This document shows positions 50,555 to 61,784 of a stretch of DNA of 63,354 bases, one piece after another. Under the pieces are notes generated by a model that saw only the letters and a program-made list of their open reading frames with translations, did not search any database and was not told where the DNA came from. The first letter of the stretch is position 1. Each line of letters begins with the position of its first letter. Both the position numbers and the translations under genes were made by a program. Where the stretch lies: positions 1 to 63,354 of the forward strand of contig JAAMXY010000608.1 in NCBI GenBank assembly GCA_019677205.1, given 5' to 3'. The DNA is from Pinguiococcus pyrenoidosus (Eukaryota; Sar; Pinguiophyceae; Pinguiochrysidales; Pinguiochrysidaceae).

Positions 50555-52348
50555 TCATCCCAACGAGTTCGACATATTTACATCGCCGAACATGTTGCTC
50601 CTCGAGTCGTTGCCCTCCATCACGATGCTGTCCGGCTCGCCGAGCAGAGGCGTCCCGACGACCTGCTGCTGGCTGCGAACTTGACGGAGGATGCCCTTTG
50701 CTTCCTCCTGGGCAGACTGGCCATGGTACTCGAGCACCCGATGGCAGCAAGCCACGGCCTCGTTGAACTCGCCGCGCTTTCTGTGCCACTCTGCGAGGAA
50801 CAGGAGGGCTTCCACCGAGTCCGCACTCGGTGGCTCGCCGGTGCTGGCGTAGATTCCCTGTCCCTGCGCATTCCCAGCACGCATCTCAACGTGCTTCCTG
50901 TAGTTGCTGGCAGCCTTGTCCGGCGTGTTCCTCTCCACATAAAGTCTAGCTAGTCGGATGGTTGCCAGGCCCTCCTGGTCGTCGTTCGCGACGGCCCGCT
51001 CGTAGCAACGAATGGAGCACACCGTCCTGTCCAAGCGTTGGTAGCAGAACCCGAGCGCATTCCACATTCGAGCGTCGTATGGCTTCAACGCTGCAGCCTT
51101 GCCATAGTAGTGCAAGGCGTACGCGAACATTTGAAGGATCTCGTAGGTCTGGCCGAGGCCGTACCACGCGCGAAAGTCCCGCGGATTCACGTCGACGGCG
51201 CGCCGGTACGCTTCAATCGCCGCCCCCGTGTTCTTGAGCTCTAGGTACTCATGGCCTATCAGGATCCAGGCGGACAGGCACTGGCGATTGCAGCGAAGCG
51301 CTCGTCGGAAGTAGAGGACGGCGCGCTCGTGCTGCCGCTTGAGAGAGTAGTAGTTCCCTATGGCCACGCAGGTCTCGGCGCGAAACTTGTCGATTCTCGA
51401 AGCCTCTCGGGCGAGATGGGATAGCTCTCGTCTCGCCTCCTTGACGAAGAGTATGTCGCTGAGCACGTCGAGATGCTCGAGGCGATGCGGGTCTCTCTCT
51501 CTGGCTTGATTGAAGTGCGTCTCGGCCGCGTCGTATGCTCGCATGGAGTAGTGCGCCAGGGCCTTCGCGCTGAGAAGGTACGTGCTCTGAGGGAAGAGGG
51601 CCTCCAGATTCGTGAGAAGCTCGAGCGTGACCTGGGGCTGCTGCTGCTCGGACAGCACTTGCGACAGGAAAAACGCGTAGATCCATTGCTGCTCCTGCGG
51701 GATGCCCTGCTCCAGGCTCTCCGGCAAAACGTCCCGGTCCACGCAAAGGCCGCAGAGATCCAGCCAGGCGCTCCAGTTGATCGGGAACTGTCTTAGGGAA
51801 GCTACCAGCGCACCGATCGCTCGTTCCGCAAGCGACAGGTCGCGTAAGACCACCCCGAGCAGCCACAAGGAGAACGCGTCCAAGCCGTCTTGCTGGTACT
51901 GCTCCTGCAGCTCCTGCAGCAGCGGCTCCAGCGCGGTGTTCTGCGCGGCCTTCTTGCCTTCGAGAAGCTCACACTCCTTCCGGCGCTCGCCGGCGAGGTA
52001 CATGGAGTACCAGCGCAGAAACTTCTCCAGTGGGTTTAGAGAACGGACGCCGCCTCCGACGTCCAACAGCGACGCGCACCGCGCGTATTCTCGCGCATCG
52101 AAGACGGTTCGTGCCAGCAGATAAAGATCGGTCTGCAGAGAGAAGCTGCCCAAGGGCTTCTTGACCGCCGCAGGTGGGTCCAGAGACTGCCGGAGACCGG
52201 CCAGCTGCTCCGCCGCCCACTTGGCGCTCAAATTCAGACCGCGCAGCTGCAGCTCCACCACAGCGAAGCGCAGCTGCTCACGCACTGCATCCGGCCGCGA
52301 AGCGGCGTTGGATGCGGCGGCAGCGGCAGCGGCGGCTGCGTTGTCCAT
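50555..52348 (-). CDS. CDC23: anaphase-promoting complex subunit 8 (CDC23)
   Basis: A single exon encodes 597 aa from the ATG at 52348. An Ala-rich start is followed by the APC8 N-terminal domain (EQLRFAVVELQLRGLNLSAKW) and at least nine TPR motifs with the very conserved block SAWILIGHEYLELKNTGAAI, then AWYGLGQTYEILQMFAYALHY and WNALGFCYQRL. Length and layout match CDC23/APC8 in plants and animals. It is a scaffold TPR subunit of the APC/C ubiquitin ligase, acting in the nucleus at the metaphase-anaphase transition. No introns were found. The gene is divergent from the HDAC-like gene, with an AT-rich promoter between. Confidence 0.96.
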   Translation of the reverse strand: MDNAAAAAAAAASNAASRPDAVREQLRFAVVELQLRGLNLSAKWAAEQLAGLRQSLDPPAAVKKPLGSFSLQTDLYLLARTVFDAREYARCASLLDVGGGVRSLNPLEKFLRWYSMYLAGERRKECELLEGKKAAQNTALEPLLQELQEQYQQDGLDAFSLWLLGVVLRDLSLAERAIGALVASLRQFPINWSAWLDLCGLCVDRDVLPESLEQGIPQEQQWIYAFFLSQVLSEQQQPQVTLELLTNLEALFPQSTYLLSAKALAHYSMRAYDAAETHFNQARERDPHRLEHLDVLSDILFVKEARRELSHLAREASRIDKFRAETCVAIGNYYSLKRQHERAVLYFRRALRCNRQCLSAWILIGHEYLELKNTGAAIEAYRRAVDVNPRDFRAWYGLGQTYEILQMFAYALHYYGKAAALKPYDARMWNALGFCYQRLDRTVCSIRCYERAVANDDQEGLATIRLARLYVERNTPDKAASNYRKHVEMRAGNAQGQGIYASTGEPPSADSVEALLFLAEWHRKRGEFNEAVACCHRVLEYHGQSAQEEAKGILRQVRSQQQVVGTPLLGEPDSIVMEGNDSRSNMFGDVNMSNSLG

Positions 52349-52619
52349 GGCAGGAGAAGGGAAGAGAAGCCAAAGCCAAAGGCCAAGATCCAAGATCCAC
52401 ACCTTTGAATTTGCGCGGGAAAATTCCTCCGCTCTGGAGTTTTAAAACAATTTCAAAATATTTTATGCCATTGTCTAAGGATTTTATACGATGATGTATA
52501 TTCCAAAAATATTTCCTAAACTCTCATGCTCGTCCGAACGATCCCGCGTTGGTTTCGTGCGGCGCTCCCGCGCCTTCGAGACGACATTGGCTTATGCAAG
52601 GAGCATCGCGCGACGTGAG
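52349..52619. promoter_or_regulatory. divergent promoter region with AT-rich island
   Basis: AT-rich DNA at about 52437-52520 (TTTTAAAACAATTTCAAAATATTTTATGCC) lies midway between the CDC23 and HDAC-like start codons. Confidence 0.5.
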
Positions 52620-55596
52620 ATGGATCTCGAAGACAGACTGGACATTTGGAGCGAGGATGTGGGGCGCAAAAGGCGGCGTCGGCAGGGAGGACTTGGCATC
52701 GGAATGACGGAAGGACCGCAGGCCTCCTTGTCGACGCCGCCTCTCGCGTCATCTGGATCTCTCGGCCAGGCGATGAAGATCTTGGGTCTGCAGGAGCCAA
52801 GAGACGTGAGTACTCGTTTGTAAACTGCTGCAAAATCCCGATAGATTCGTGTTTTTAAGGCCAGCGAAATCTCCTTAGACTGGCGCTGATGTCGTTGCCG
52901 GGCGCTTGGAGCTCATGGAAAGCCTGTATGCGCGGATTTTGGGGCGCCAGTCCAGTTCAAAGACTCCTGATAAGCCGACGCAGCGCGAAGCGGACGCGAA
53001 CAGCGCCCTGGAAAGGCTCTGTCAGGCGATGGTGGCCCTCCGAGCGAGCATCCTGGAGAGCGGCAAGGCGAGCTCGGGCGAGCGGCGGCGTTCCATTGAA
53101 GGTCTGAGTGGCTTCCTGGACGTGCTCGCCGATCCGGTCTTCTCCGCGGACTGGAGTGCTCTGCACGAGGAGACCACGGACCAAGCGGGGCCTCTGAAGA
53201 GTGGTCGCCTGGACAAGATCTTCCAGGACGTTCATACGCTTGACCAGTTGAGCAAGCGAGAAGCCGCAACACAGCGCCTGCTTGACAAGATCACGAAGGC
53301 GAAAGACGCGGCCTCTCGCGCTCTCGAGGGTCTTCGGACGTCTGGCGTCCCGGAGACGTTCTACTACCATCCGTCTCCCACCGAGGTTCCGTTCCACAAG
53401 AGGGCGAGCGGGGCTGCCACGCCTCATGCCGAGGAGAAAGTCCTGCTGATGTGGCCCACAATCGCCTACAAAAGCTATTGCCGCCATCGCGCGCAGCAAG
53501 AACTGGAAGGCAAGCTGAAAACCCTGATCCGAAAGGAGGGAATCGCACGGGCAGAGGTGTCCAAGAATCAGCAGAGGCTCGCCTCGCAGGGAGGGCCGGC
53601 TGCCATCCAGACGGCGAAGGCATCGAAGGAAGCACTGGATGCGTACGTGAATAAGATCGAGGGCGTCATCTCAGCGGCACTTGCCGAGAGCGAAGAAAGG
53701 CATAGGGGTCTCGAGCAGCTTCGGGACGTCACGGCCGTTGTCGATGCACTCGACTTCGTCAGCCTCCAAGACCATGCGGACCGCTTCTTGAGCATCATCG
53801 CCCGCAGAGTGTCCAGTAGCGCCTATCTGACGGACGTCGAGCGGGAAGACGTGCGTGGAAGGCTGGAGCTCCTCTTCCAAACTTCGCGCACGTGCTCTGA
53901 GGGGCTGTCGGAAGCATGGCGGATCGGCTTGACTCAGCTCCGCGAGTCCGCATATGAGATCGATTCGTGCCCGAGAAGCGCAGAGCTCGTCACGGCAGAT
54001 CCTTTGCTCAGTCAGGGCGTCTATGAGCCGTCCCGCGAACGAGAGATCCTGAGGGTCAGCCTGGCTGAGAACGGATTGAGCTACGCCTGGAGCGGCCAGG
54101 ATGCCAGAAGCGGGCGCTCCGTACTGAGGAAACTCGCCGCCCGGACGACGATGTACTTCCATCAGATCGGATCGGTCGCGGACGACCGCGAGCAGGCTGT
54201 GCAGCTCTCACGGGCGATGGTGCAGATGAGGAGCGTGCTCGCAGGGGTCATGGAGAAGGCAAGGAAGGGCGGCCCGGACCGTCAAGTGTACCGAAGCTTC
54301 GAGCTGTGCGCTCGGGCAGAGGAACGCCTTCGGGCAGACCTCATCCGCATTCTCCAGCCCGTGGCCGCATCTGCAAATGTGGCGTTCGGCTATGCCCTTC
54401 TCTGTGCTCACTCGAGCACGTACATAGACCACTGCGCGCGGCCTTCGGAAACGACAGCTGCAGCTCTCCGGATGCATGCGATGAATCTAGCGCCGATGGC
54501 GCAGTCCTTGGAGACGACGCGATTTGGCAAGGCGGCCCATCTCACTGTAGAGACGCTTTCAAAGCAGCTTCATCAGCTCCGGCAGAAGACCAACCTGAGA
54601 CCCATCCTTGAGGTGTATGGTGACGTGGGGCCACAAATCAAGGCGCTGGAAGGGATCTACATGAGCGTGAGCAGCGGATCGGACGCGCTGCCGTTCCTAG
54701 ACTCGGAGTTTTCGACGCCCCTGCCAACCAGCGAGCTGGCCACGCTTGCTGAGACGGGCGGTGCGGATGCCCCCGACGCCCCCACGATCATTGACCGCTC
54801 CCTGGTCGACTTTTGCTTGGTGTGCGAAGCAATTGATCGGACGGTGCTGCCTGAGCTGCTTCTCCGGAAAGCCGCGGAGCAAGACGCACACGAGAGAAGC
54901 CCGGGGAGCACAATCTGCCTTGTTCGCTCCTGCGGCTCCAACGTGGGCAGGTTCGGGCCGCCTCTGTCGCCTGATGACGGGGGCATCGGGATCTGGAATG
55001 GTGGCATCAACATCCTCGCCACGTCTGTCTTCTACCTGAGGATCAAATGGGCCTTTCGTCGCGTCGCGGTGCTGGACACCACCTTGCGGCGCAGCGATCC
55101 GCTGTACGATCTCTTCAAGGACGACGCCGACGTGCTCGTGCTCCCGTTGAAGGCGTCGCTGGCAGAGACCGTTGGACCCTTTGATGAGTGGGACAGCGAC
55201 TGGATGATGATGAACGTTGGCACCACCGCTTCGAGATATCTCAACAAGGCGAGGCCGGCCCTGAGGAGGTGCAACCGGGCCATGGCAGACTTTCTCTTCG
55301 GCGTCTCCAGGAACCTCGGCGCCTTCGCCCCCGACGTCATCTTGCTCTCAGCAGGCCCCTCCGGAAGTGGCCGGCTCGGTTGGCTGATCCGGGAAATTCT
55401 GCAGGCCTGGGCGAAGAAGATCCCCACGATTGTGGTGGTCGAAGCCGACAACGACGTCCCCTTGGGAAACCATACAGCCCTGGCGGCGACCATCCTCGGT
55501 CTAAACTGCTCGCAAAGCCCACCAGCGGGCGCCAAAGTCCCAGACAGCAGTGATGGTGTCAGTACTACTTCGCCAGCACGAGGAGACCAAGACTAG
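52620..55596 (+). CDS. large helical protein with degenerate histone-deacetylase-like domain
   Basis: Two exons (52620-52805, 52879-55596) encode 967 aa. The first ~650 residues are mostly helical, Arg/Glu/Leu-rich and unfamiliar. The last ~260 residues follow the arginase/deacetylase order: GGINILATSVFYLRIKWAFRRVAVLDTTLRR, a DPLYDLF segment, and APDVILLSAGPSGSGRLG. The first matches the region where HDACs have an Asn-Asn helix then DxDxHHGNG, and the last where they have SAGFDAH. The zinc-binding Asp and His and the catalytic His pair are absent here (LDTTLRRSD, RSCGSNVG, SAGPSGS). I therefore infer an inactive HDAC-like fold used for binding or scaffolding. This assignment rests on motif order and is moderate in confidence; the alternative is an unrelated Rossmann-like domain. 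Confidence 0.75.
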
Positions 55597-56029
55597 CTTG
55601 CCAAGCGGCAGGGGAGACAGAGAAGAAGAGAGACAGAGAAGGGGGGGGGGGGGAGGGAGAGAGAGAAAGACAAGAAAGGGAGATCAGGTGTATACAGGGC
55701 GCGGAGATCTTTTCTACGCCGGCTTGTGTTGCTTAGACGAGACCAGAACAGCAGAGACATCAAGAAAGCGAGAGAATGAAAACGTCGCCGAGTCTCAGCG
55801 TTGCCGTTTCCTTGCTCCTGCCACCGACCCATCCAAGCACCTAAGCACCAACCCATCCGACCACCTTACCACCGACCGACCCACCCAGCGCGCATGGCCT
55901 CGTCACCCAGCAAGGACGACGCGCGAAGGACGCGGTGATGGGTGGCGCGCAGCACACAGGACGCGACGGTCTCCGACCAATCGACGTCGAAAGAGGTGCC
56001 CCTCGAACCATTTGGTCAGCTGATTCAGC
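55597..56029. other. spacer with purine-rich tract
   Basis: A GA-rich tract with a run of about 12 G at 55638-55650 follows the HDAC-like stop. Further on are repeated ACC/GACC(A) motifs around 55820-55890. No gene is seen. Confidence 0.45.
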
Positions 56030-57542
56030 ATGTCCCCATTCAGCGCCGTTGGCGGAGGCGTTGTGGACGCCGAGAACACTATGAGCGGGCGTGCCAGCTT
56101 CCGCGCGCCTCTGTACCTTTGCGGCTTGCTTTTGATCGGCCTGGCAACCTTGGCGTTTTTCTGGGAGCAGAAAGATGTCCGCAACGCCCGCAACTTTGTG
56201 CGCTTCTCACCCCAGGACGCTGAAGACATTCTCTACAACGAAGGCCTCCGGCAATCGCTGCCAACATCCGCAACGAACGCCGAGCGGCTTCAACGGGGAC
56301 AAAGAGCCATGAAGGAGCTTCGCGTGCTGATTGCGGGGCTGCTGGGGCCCAACGACCTCTGCGCGTTTCAGCGTCTGCGGCCGCAGTTGGATGACCTGGC
56401 CAAGCGCTTTCGGGAGAGCGACTATGTGGTGTTGGCGCCCAACAACATGATCAAGCAGATGGCGGTTGCCGAGGTGAAGTGCAGCCGGTGGCTGAGGAAG
56501 TGCAGAACGACCGAGAAGGGGCCCGTGGAAGCCGCTAGGCGAGGCTGGACTGCCGCGCTGCACATGGCGGCGGGCGGCTTGTTGGCCTTCCATGTCAATC
56601 AATGCAGGATTGGGAGTGGGACGGCCGTGAAACTTCTTCCGATGTTGAGAGAGTGGGAGAGTGTGTACGATCTTGGTCTTTTCGGCTGGCCTCCGTTGGT
56701 TTGGAGACGACTGGTGCAGTGGGAAAGAAGTGGACTTGGTGCCTCGCGCAGTTGAGCGGCTTCTCAACCTTCGATGGTTGCTGCCAACGCTTTTTGCTAG
56801 CCCCCAAGCGCTTACGCTCTCGTTTCTCCGCTAGGACGGCTTTCTTCGGGACCTGCACGAGTGGCGTCTTCAAGACACGGGGCGGAGGCGGATCATCTCG
56901 GAGGCGCCGAGCGTTGAGGACTGGAACCCGGTGTGGGACTACAGCTGCGACCCAACTTGCGGAGATTCTCGTGGACGCTGTGCGAGATGCGTGCGATTTC
57001 GACGGCTTGGAGCGTTGAGAAATCAGCTTCTCAAGCAGGCGAAGGCGATCAACCCGGACGTGCTCCTGCTCGTCGACCTTGACTTGTGGGCGGTGGACAT
57101 CGACGGCATCGCCGACTCCTTCGGGCGGGAGGAGAAGTGGAACATGATGTGCTCCAACGGCGTCTATCTCCACGGCTTGTACTGGGATACGACGGCCTTC
57201 CGCCTACCAGATGGAACGCGCCCACCTCGCTTGGAGATCCAAAGCAGACACGACAAGGCGGGTCGCGAGGGTAGCCTGCTGCCGCTGGCCAGTTGCTTCG
57301 GGGGGCTGGGCTTGTATCACCTTTCTGCGGCGCAGGACTGCTCCTACATGAGCGAATGGCCTTCGTCAGAGTACATGAAGGAGTGCGAGCACGTCGGCTT
57401 CAACAGTTGCATCCACGAGAAGTCCGGTGGAGTCTACAGCAACCCAGTGATGAAGGTGTACTATGGTCCGCACCACGCAAGGCGCTCGATCTTTCCAGAC
57501 TACCAGCCGGACTGGTGGTGCGAGCCAGCAGAACAAAGCTAG
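56030..57542 (+). CDS. type II membrane glycosyltransferase-like protein (middle exons unresolved)
   Basis: The 5' exon starts at the ATG at 56030 with a signal-anchor helix (LYLCGLLLIGLATLAFFW) followed by MKELRVLIAGLLG. The 3' exon runs from about 56835, after a TTTCTCCGCTAG acceptor, to the stop at 57540. It contains LRNQLLKQAKAINPDVLLLVDLDLWAVDIDGI, SNGVYLHGLYWDTTAFRLPDG and CSYMSEWPSSEY. The DxD-like LVDLDL and the following layout resemble GT-A mannosyl- or galactosyltransferases of the GT69 kind. Between about 56440 and 56834 the frame is poor, and one or two introns must be removed, but I could not fix the sites. A Golgi luminal enzyme is expected. Confidence 0.7.
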
Positions 57543-57868
57543 AGTTGGGAGAGAGAGCGTACAAAGAACCAAACCCATAGAGATCCATGCACAAGTCAGA
57601 CAGAGCCTCGCAGCCCTCCATTGAGTGGAGAGTTGCTGGGAAGGACAAGGCGATCTTTTAATCTAGAGTGGTCCTCTTGCTCCTGCTCCTGGCCGTCACT
57701 GTCCACCGAACGCGGGCCACCCACTCGGCACCACTACCAAAAGGGCGGGAAAACAAGGCATGCAAACTTCTCTTGAACTTGGAAAGGACACAAAGGACAG
57801 GGCGTAAAGGCGCTCTGGCGTTCCGTGCATCCTTCGATGCACACTGTACATACATGCCGAGCTGCAGC
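57543..57868. other. convergent spacer, nothing recognised
   Basis: These 326 bp lie between two convergent stop codons. I see no gene or repeat. Confidence 0.5.
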
Positions 57869-60800
57869 TTACGAGTACGTGCGTGGCAGGAGGCCGTGCT
57901 TCGCGCCCAGCTCACGTGCTTCTGCCTCGACAGCATTGAAAATCTCGTTGGCGCCATCCACGTTGCACACGGCGACAGCGCTGACTTTGATCTTACGACC
58001 GACCGCCTTCCCCAGAGGTCTCTTCCCAAGGGAGTACGTGATCAAGACGTTGTGCTCCATCGCAAGCTCGATGAGCTCGTTGACCGCATCGAACATGGCG
58101 CCTTCTCCTCCATTGACGTCGATGTTGTTGGCCAGTACGAGGATCCGGAGCTTGCCGCGGGGAATGTGCTTCTTCACCTCCTTGATCCCAACAATCAAGC
58201 GGCGGCCACGCTTGGCCTTGAACTCGTTGCCGCGGTGCTTCGCTCGGTCTTGAAGCTCCTGCAGCGTCGAGAGCATGGCCTTTATCCGCGCGTCGTACTC
58301 TTCTCCGCCAAAGACGGGAGCGTACTGTGGGCTTTGGGATCCCGTGGGCACCCTCGGGGCCTCGGGGGATTGGCGTGTCAGGTTCGGAACCTGCCGATGA
58401 CTCTGGTACGCCTGCGGCGTGTAGCTCAAGACATCTGCAGGGTTCGAAGGGTCCCCATGAGCGGCATCCCCCGGCGAGCCTCCGTGCTCGCCTCTCTTGC
58501 CATCCCTCGCCGCATTTGCCGGCACACGAATTGGCCTCGCGATCACGGCGAGAAGCTCCGGTCCAATAACCGCCGGCAGGTCCTCGTCATCCGTCCAGAG
58601 CCTCTCCGATACGGTGGCGTCCACAGCCTGCGGATCTGCTGCACTGCTTGGGCGCGCATCCATTTCGCTCGTCGATCCCTGAGCGGTTGGCGCCGCCACG
58701 GCTTCTTTCACGACGGCGGAGACGGCCTGCCCCCCGAACACGCGTCCGTCTAGGCCTCGCGCGGCGGACGTGGCCTGCGCGTGGTCTCCGTAGACAATCT
58801 CAACAACCACCCCCTCCGTATCCTCCCGGCGGACAAAGGCGATGTCCTTGACAAGCCCATAGCCCGAGCCTAGTTCCCTCAGATCCAATTCGATCTCCCC
58901 TCTCTCGTCCTCGTCCTCAATCTCCTCTTCGGTCACCATCTTGAGCAGCTGGACCGTAGACGTCGACGAGTTCTCCGGGTGTGGATCTTGCTCGTCAATT
59001 TGCATGGCGTCATGCGCCCCGTCGTCTTGGTGATTGCTGCTTGCCTCGCCGCTCCGGACGATTGCCAGAGGCGAGGGCAAGAGGAAGGGATGAATCGTTG
59101 CGCCGGCGAAGATCATGCCGGAAAGAGCGCGATTAGCCTCTGCGGCAATCAGCGGATTATGGAAATCGAGGAAGACAGCGACGAAGCCGTCTGAGATGTT
59201 CATCGTAGCATCATGGGCGTCCGCGGCCCGCTTCACCTCCACCCTGGCTTGGTGCTCCGGCGCGATGCGCCCCGCGAGTTCCCGCAGGTCGAAGACGATT
59301 TCTTCGTACTCGTCGTCATCTACGACCTCTTCAATGCGTACCATGTCTGGGATGCAAACTACGGAGGACTCCGGGACTTCGGAGGGCAGGCTTGCATCGG
59401 AGGGCGGATTCGCATCAGAGGCAGACCGATCAGCCAGTGCCGAGGCCGTGTGCTTCAGCTTCTCGTCCCACTTGAACGCCCAGCTGCGCCACACGCACGG
59501 GTCCACCACACCTCGTCGGCACGGATACAGGAGGGCCTGGATAGGCCGCCCGCCGAATATTTCTCCATGTAGCACTCGGGCAGCTCTTTCGCTTTCCTCC
59601 TCCCGCTCATAGTTGAGGAGCAGAGCGTACTCCGAGGTGCCGGCGCTGTCTCCGGCTTCATCCTCCGCCTTGATGGGGAGGATGCGCACATCGCACTTCC
59701 CGAAGGTACTCCCAAGCTCGCGAATGTCCATGATGATCTCTTCCTCTTCCTCAGGATCTTCGATATCCTCCGCGGAGACCAGGTCGAAGATCACGAGGCA
59801 TCGATGCGGGGCGCTTTGCTCTGCTTCCGCTTGCTGCTGGGGTGCGACCGCTTTTTCTTCGGCTTGCGGCTTGTCCACGGCGGCCTCCGTCGTTTCCATC
59901 TTGTGCTCTTCGTCAGCTGGATGGTCCTCCCGCTTTTTCGCGGGCGACCCGACCGAGAGATAGGCGGGAAGCCTGGCGGGCCACAGTGCAAGAGAGGCGT
60001 CCAGTCTGCGGCGCCGATAGAGCCGTAGGGGAAAGACCCCAGCTCTCCCGAACACGTTGCCCTTGAAAGGAGAAGGCGGCGTGTAAGCGTGCTGCAGCAT
60101 GCAAAGCATCTGGCTCTCATGCTTACCGATCCAAAGGGCTGACCATCGAGATTTGCCGCCGCTTTGCAGGCGCTCTCTGTGGAGCCGTACTCCAAGAAGA
60201 TCGTCATCGCCGTGTCCGTTTCGGTGCTCCTGTCCGTCTCCTGAGAACTGCTCTCGCCGCCCGGTCGCTTCACGCCCTGCAACAGCTCGCTCGATTCCCG
60301 CTGCACGGACACCATCGTGCCCAGCGCCAACGAGCGCTGGATCGCGTCCCGGTATGCATCGTTGAGCCTCTGCTGCCAGTTCACGACGAACTTCAGCTCC
60401 TCATCCTGCCTCGAGGCGCCCTGGCCTCTGATGCTGTCTAGCGAGGCCTTCGGAAGGCAAAGCTCCAGAATGACGACGGACCAGGTATCCGCCGTGCAAG
60501 CTGAGACCTTGAGAAACCAGGCGGCAAGGCGGTCTTTCAAGACCGCCTTCTTCAGCTTCGACAGCTGTCTCTTCGTCTTCCTGGGCTTCTGGACGCCCCC
60601 AACACGATGTTCTGCGCTTCTCCCGGGTCGAATCCCTCCCTCGCGCCGCTTTGGCCGCCGGTCGCGCTTCGCACTTACGGTCAGAATATCGAACACGCTG
60701 ACTTCCTTCCTCTTGCCGCGCGATTCGAGAGCCGGCTTGGGGGCGCTTGGCGACGTTTCCTTCGTCTCTTGCCCCGCGCGCAGTCCTGGGTCGCCGAACA

Positions 60801-61050
60801 CGCGCTGGGTGTTGTTCCAGCCGCGTCTCCGCACTTGCAGCCGCGCTTCCGCGTCCTGCGGAGTCGGACCGCCACGGAGAAGCGGCGCCTGCCGAGCTTG
60901 ACGTCGCGCCTGCCACGGATTCGGGCCCGCCGGAGGCACGTACACGGCATTCGGAGGCCGAGGAGGACGCTGCTCGCGGCCTGGAGGCCCCAGGCGCCGG
61001 GCTGGTCGGCAGTGGCGCCGCCAGCCGAGGGGCTCCCCTTGATCGTCCAT
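57869..61050 (-). CDS. SECIS-binding protein 2-like protein with repeated UHM/RRM domains
   Basis: Two exons (61050-60127, 60061-57869) give 1038 aa. The C-terminal ~110 residues are an L7Ae/SBP2 RNA-binding domain (KAKRGRRLIVGIKEVKKHI, LVLANNIDVN, SLGKRPLGKAVGRKIKVSAV). This pattern belongs to SBP2, which binds the SECIS kink-turn and recruits the selenocysteine elongation factor. Upstream are three clear RRM-like units and one degenerate unit spanning the intron. The last (LLKMVTEEEIEDEDERGEIE, then GYGLVKDIAF and GRVFGG) closely follows the U2AF65 homology motif, in which an RxF loop binds a ligand Trp. Between them and the L7Ae domain lies a disordered Ser/Pro stretch. The first exon is Arg/Pro-rich. 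The fusion suggests coupling of UGA recoding to splicing factors. Confidence 0.85.
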
Positions 61051-61784
61051 ACCAAAGCGTGCCCAACGAAGCGATTCTCGGCTCACGTGAGCCTACTTTC
61101 CGGTCAAACCAGCAAAGGCCAGCGCAGTCACAAGAAGACCCACAGAAGTCAGCCGAATATCGCGCGGCGCAGCGAGCGCGAGAGCTTCCGGAGAGGGATT
61201 TTGGCGGGAACCCCCAAACGCTGAGACTTAGCGAAAACCAGCATCCGTCCGCCGCGGTCGCCCGTCCGGAGCTCTCCGGAGACCGGATCTGAGAACAAAT
61301 GGTATGGATGCTGTGCCATGGCTGCCTAGCGGGAGAATCGTTCACCGAAGCTGAGCACTTCGTCTTTTTCCCGCGCAATGCGCCTTTGAACCACCCGCCG
61401 GGAGAATTGCTTCTTCGACGCCATGTCCCCACTTTCTGTGGAAGCAGTCAAGTGCCTTCTTGGACGTTCGGGAGCGAAAGGACAAGAATCCGACCACCGG
61501 AAGCTGGCCATATGGCGGGGAAGAGGCCAAACAAGAGACATGCAGGATTCTCCTGTGTACTTTGCGTACAATCCTGAGGATTTTGCCCTTCACAAGATCA
61601 TGACTGAGCGCTAGGAAGGCCGACGAGGCGTTGGAGCGCGGAAGTGGGATCCAACAGATCGAGTCGAATGGTCGAATGGTCGAATCGTTGACTGGTTGAA
61701 TGGTTGAAGGCTTGATCAGTTGATTGATCTGTTGGCAGACTAATTGATCGGCAGTGGCAAAGCTCTGGTGCGAGAAGCGAGGCC
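61051..61784. promoter_or_regulatory. divergent spacer with short tandem repeats
   Basis: These 734 bp lie upstream of SBP2 (minus) and the channel (plus). At 61656-61745 are imperfect repeats of GAATGGTC and TTGATCAG/TTGATTGATC. Short frames here lack protein character. Confidence 0.45.

Noticed and set aside
57668-58753. Long plus-strand frame opposite the SBP2 gene
   Set aside because: It is the antisense shadow of conserved L7Ae/UHM coding sequence and lacks domain features.
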